A stretch of DNA of 47,723 bases from Leeuwenhoekiella polynyae (lineage in GTDB: Bacteria; Bacteroidota; Bacteroidia; Flavobacteriales; Flavobacteriaceae): NCBI RefSeq assembly GCF_004104075.1, contig NZ_QOVK01000027.1:1-47723 (forward strand), in the 5' to 3' direction. Below are positions 44,899 to 47,723 of this stretch, one piece after another; position 1 is the first letter of the stretch; every line of letters begins with the position of its first letter. The position numbers were made by a program, and so were the translations under genes. A model generated the notes under the pieces. It had not been told where the DNA came from. It saw only the letters and a program-made list of their open reading frames with translations, and did not search any database.

Positions 44899-47400
44899 AT
44901 GAAAAAAATGTTCTTCCGTAGTTCTTCGTTGCTTCTTCTGGTGCTTTTTGCACTGCTTTCCTGTACAAATGAAGAAAATTCAGAATCTGAAACTGCTCAG
45001 GCTGAATTGCCCGAATTGTGGTACGATGCCCCGGCACGCGAATGGGTAGAAGCCCTGCCCTTGGGAAATGGTAAAATTGGTGCGATGGTTTTTGGGCGTG
45101 TGAGTGACGAATTGATTCAGCTAAATGAAAGTTCGCTTTATAGCGGCGGACCGGTTCCACAAAGTATCAACCCAGAGGCGGCTTCTTATTTGCAGCCTTT
45201 GCGTGAGGCTATTTTTGCCAAAGACTACGAAGAAGCTACGCTTTTGGCCAAAAAAATGCAGGGCTATTATACCCAATCCTATATGCCGATGGGTGATTTA
45301 TTACTGCATCAGGTCTTGAAAAACGATTCGGTACGAGCCTATAAACGTACCTTGAATATCGAAAATGCGATCACTACGACTTCTTTTGAGTCTGATGGTG
45401 TGAACTATACCCGGGAGTTTTTTACCTCGGCACCTGATAATGTTTTGGTGATGAAACTTACGGCAGATTCGGCCAAAGCCTTAAACCTAAATCTTTCCGC
45501 AGAAAGCCAATTAAGCGCTGAAGTTTCGGTTACCGAAAATCAGGAATTGGTGGTAAGCGGCAAGGCCCCGGCAAACGTAAATCCCAATTACTACAATCCC
45601 GAAGGTGTAGAACCCATTACTTACGACGACCCTGAAGGATGCGACGGAATGCGTTTTCAATACCGCATCAAAGTGTTGAAAACAGACGGCAAGCTAACTA
45701 CTCAAGATACTAGTCTCGCAATCGCTGATGCTTCGGAAGTCGTTATTTTACTTACCGCCGCAACCAGTTTTAACGGTTTTGACAAATGCCCGGACAAAGA
45801 CGGACTTGACGAAGCCAAATTGGCAAGCGAATTTATGCAGGCTGCTTCGGCCAAGTCGTTTGAGCAGTTAAAATCAGATCATATCGTAGATTTTTCGGCT
45901 TATATGCAACGGGTCGCACTTGATTTAGGCAAAACTTCAGAGGATAAATTAAATCAGCCCACAGACAGCCGTTTAAAAGCCTATTCAGAAGCTGCAAACG
46001 ATCCCGAGTTAGAAGCTTTGTATTTTCAGTACGGCAGGTATTTGCTCGTGTCTGCTTCGAGACCCGGCGGCATCGCGGCCAACCTGCAAGGAATCTGGAA
46101 TAAAGAAATGCGTCCGCCGTGGAGTTCCAATTACACCACAAACATCAATGCTGAAATGAATTACTGGCCTGCGGAAACCACCAATCTGAGTGAGATGCAT
46201 CAGCCCTTTTTAGCCTATATCCAGAACGCTTCGGTTACCGGAAGCCGTGTAGCTAAAGAGTTTTACGACGCACCCGGCTGGGTATTGCACCATAATTCAG
46301 ACATCTGGGCTACGGCAAACCCGGTGGGAGATCGTGGTGATGGTGACCCGTTATGGGCCAACTGGTATATGGGTGGTAACTGGCTTACGTTGCACTTGTG
46401 GGAGCATTATGCCTTTACTCAGGATCAAGACTATCTCGCTAAAGTATACCCGGTGATGAAAGAAGCTTCCCTGTTTACGCTGGATTGGTTGGTAGAACAC
46501 GATGGTAAATTAACGACCGCGCCTTCTACCTCGCCTGAAAATTTATTTCTGGTAGACGGTAAAGGCTATGCGGTTACCGAAGGTGCGACTATGGACATCG
46601 CCATCATTCGCGAACTGTTTAGCAACACGATTAAAGCTTCTGAAATTTTGGGCAAAGATGCCGACTTTAGACAGGAAGTTAGTGCTGCTCGGGACCGTTT
46701 AATTCCCTATCAATTAGGTACCAAAGGACAGTTGCAGGAATGGAATCTGGACTTTGAAGAAGAAAATCCGCATCATCGTCATGTTTCGCATTTATTTGGC
46801 TTACACCCGGGTACTTCAATTTCGCCGCTTACCACTCCGGAATTAGCCGAAGCCACAAAAAAGACTTTTGAACTGCGTGGTGATGAAGGAACCGGCTGGA
46901 GTAAAGCCTGGAAAATCAATTTTGCGGCGCGTTTACTGGATGGCGATCACGCCTATAAAATGATTCGTGAATTGATGTTTTATGTAGACCCCTATTCTAA
47001 AGAACATAAAGGCGGTACCTACCCCAATTTGTTTGACGCGCATCCGCCGTTTCAAATCGATGGAAATTTTGGAGCTACTGCCGGCATAGCCGAAATGCTG
47101 TTGCAAAGCCACCTGGGCGAATTGCACCTGCTCCCTGCTCTACCCGATGCCTGGCCTGATGGAGAGGTGAAGGGACTAAAAGCCCGTGGGAATTTTGAGG
47201 TAAGCTTAAAATGGGCTCATGGTAAACTTCAAACTGCAACAATAATTGCAAACAACGATGGAAAAATCACCTTACGCACGCAAATACCTGTTGAAGCGGA
47301 TACCAAAATTTTCGATTCAAAAGCAGATGGTGACTATTTTCTTACTACTTTTTCAGTACAAGCAGGCCAGACGTACCAGATAACAACCAAAAACAACTAA
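44899..47400 (+). CDS. GH95 alpha-L-fucosidase/alpha-L-galactosidase lipoprotein
   Basis: 833 residues from the ATG at 44899; lipobox LLSC. GH95 features: N-terminal beta domain ([37 protein letters not shown]), then the (alpha/alpha)6 barrel with [16 protein letters not shown] (Asn415, Asn417), TSPENLF (Glu547, general acid position) and [18 protein letters not shown] (Asp721), which correspond to the Asn/Glu/Asp set of the Bifidobacterium 1,2-alpha-L-fucosidase. The C-terminal domain has [23 protein letters not shown]. Members remove alpha-1,2-L-fucose or the equivalent L-galactose by inversion. It would trim an outer residue. It starts 39 bases after GH2 and 18 bases before nagB. Confidence 0.93.
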   Translation: MKKMFFRSSSLLLLVLFALLSCTNEENSESETAQAELPELWYDAPAREWVEALPLGNGKIGAMVFGRVSDELIQLNESSLYSGGPVPQSINPEAASYLQPLREAIFAKDYEEATLLAKKMQGYYTQSYMPMGDLLLHQVLKNDSVRAYKRTLNIENAITTTSFESDGVNYTREFFTSAPDNVLVMKLTADSAKALNLNLSAESQLSAEVSVTENQELVVSGKAPANVNPNYYNPEGVEPITYDDPEGCDGMRFQYRIKVLKTDGKLTTQDTSLAIADASEVVILLTAATSFNGFDKCPDKDGLDEAKLASEFMQAASAKSFEQLKSDHIVDFSAYMQRVALDLGKTSEDKLNQPTDSRLKAYSEAANDPELEALYFQYGRYLLVSASRPGGIAANLQGIWNKEMRPPWSSNYTTNINAEMNYWPAETTNLSEMHQPFLAYIQNASVTGSRVAKEFYDAPGWVLHHNSDIWATANPVGDRGDGDPLWANWYMGGNWLTLHLWEHYAFTQDQDYLAKVYPVMKEASLFTLDWLVEHDGKLTTAPSTSPENLFLVDGKGYAVTEGATMDIAIIRELFSNTIKASEILGKDADFRQEVSAARDRLIPYQLGTKGQLQEWNLDFEEENPHHRHVSHLFGLHPGTSISPLTTPELAEATKKTFELRGDEGTGWSKAWKINFAARLLDGDHAYKMIRELMFYVDPYSKEHKGGTYPNLFDAHPPFQIDGNFGATAGIAEMLLQSHLGELHLLPALPDAWPDGEVKGLKARGNFEVSLKWAHGKLQTATIIANNDGKITLRTQIPVEADTKIFDSKADGDYFLTTFSVQAGQTYQITTKNN

Positions 47401-47418
47401 TCTAAGTTTTTATTAATT

Positions 47419-47723
47419 ATGAAAATAACTTCAGAAGATAGCAAACAAATCACCTACGAACCCGCAGGGAAATTTGAGGAAACCCGATTTGAGAAGATAC
47501 ACAACATCAGTTTTGAACAATCTACACAGGCTTCGGCTATTGTAGCTCAGGAGATCGCTGATTTAATCCGCAGTAAAGAGGCTGCCGGTGAGAAATGCGT
47601 GCTGGGTCTTGCTACGGGATCGTCCCCAATAAATGTGTATGCCGAACTGGTGCGTATGCATAAAGAAGAAGGGTTGAGTTTTAAGAATGTGATCACCTTC
47701 AATCTGGATGAATACTGGCCGAT
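47419..47723 (+). CDS. nagB: Glucosamine-6-phosphate deaminase, N-terminal part (cut by window end)
   Basis: About 101 codons lie in the window and the frame stays open at base 47723. The sequence has the NagB core start CVLGLATGSSPINVYAELVRMHKEEGLSFKNVITFNLDEYWP, preceded by an N-terminal stretch FEKIHNISFEQSTQASAIVAQEIADLIRSK. That extension is typical of the long Bacteroidota NagB (about 640 residues) that carries a second PIG-L/LmbE-type deacetylase domain at its C-terminus, which would lie outside the window. The enzyme turns glucosamine 6-phosphate into fructose 6-phosphate and ammonia, and fits GlcNAc release by GH89. It follows GH95 by 18 bases. Confidence 0.93.
   Translation, partial: MKITSEDSKQITYEPAGKFEETRFEKIHNISFEQSTQASAIVAQEIADLIRSKEAAGEKCVLGLATGSSPINVYAELVRMHKEEGLSFKNVITFNLDEYWP

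Overview
The window reads as a chromosomal segment from a marine-type member of the Flavobacteriaceae (Bacteroidota). Supporting signs are SusC/SusD pairs, DUF3078, DUF4861 and BT_3928-type proteins, a GSII/GSIII glutamine synthetase pair, lipoproteins with S/A-C lipoboxes, and TTTG / TAnnTTTG promoters without clear Shine-Dalgarno sequences. The genus cannot be named from sequence alone.

Layout. (1) 1-5.2 kb: end of a polysaccharide cluster with a partial lipoprotein, a GH105 unsaturated uronyl hydrolase, and a divergent run of S1 sulfatase, DUF4861 protein and L-rhamnose mutarotase. Together these point to a rhamnose- and uronate-containing, probably sulfated glycan (ulvan or rhamnogalacturonan-like). 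(2) 5.3-8.9 kb: housekeeping or unknown genes on the minus strand (hypothetical, membrane protein, DUF3078, purM). (3) 9.0-15.3 kb: a complete curli-type amyloid operon on the minus strand: a very long CsgA-like curlin, a CsgB-like protein, a CsgE with an extra N-terminal domain, CsgF, a CsgG with an extra C-terminal barrel-like domain, and a CarboxypepD/FN3/TolB-propeller lipoprotein. Its leader carries two large inverted repeats. (4) 15.3-26.6 kb: divergent glutamine synthetases III and II, a CaxA-type antiporter, folP, DUF1599, a DoxX-like protein, a DppB permease, a thioredoxin-like protein, tpiA, prmA and clpS. (5) 26.7-27.9 kb: a secreted M57-like metalloprotease and tRNA-Arg(ACG). (6) 28.2-47.7 kb: a polysaccharide utilisation locus (PUL): susC-susD, a divergent FadR-type GntR regulator, then a tightly packed plus-strand series: GH28-like, SSS symporter, myo-inositol oxygenase, GH89, HGSNAT-like acetyltransferase, GH2, GH95, and nagB cut by the window end.

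The PUL is the most unusual part. Alpha-N-acetylglucosaminidase (GH89), an HGSNAT-like transmembrane acetyltransferase, myo-inositol oxygenase with all six metal ligands, a non-canonical cytoplasmic GH28-like protein, beta-galactosidase, GH95 and glucosamine-6-phosphate deaminase together would fit stepwise dismantling of a glycan with a GlcN(Ac)-uronate-inositol core, such as the headgroup of plant or algal glycosylinositol phosphorylceramides. That substrate is inferred, not shown. Two near-identical 13-bp palindromes (TATGT-NNT-ACATA) lie before susC and before the GH28 gene, and are good candidates for the GntR operator that ties the two halves together. The distal genes are much richer in G+C than the left half of the window, which suggests a different origin or strong codon selection.
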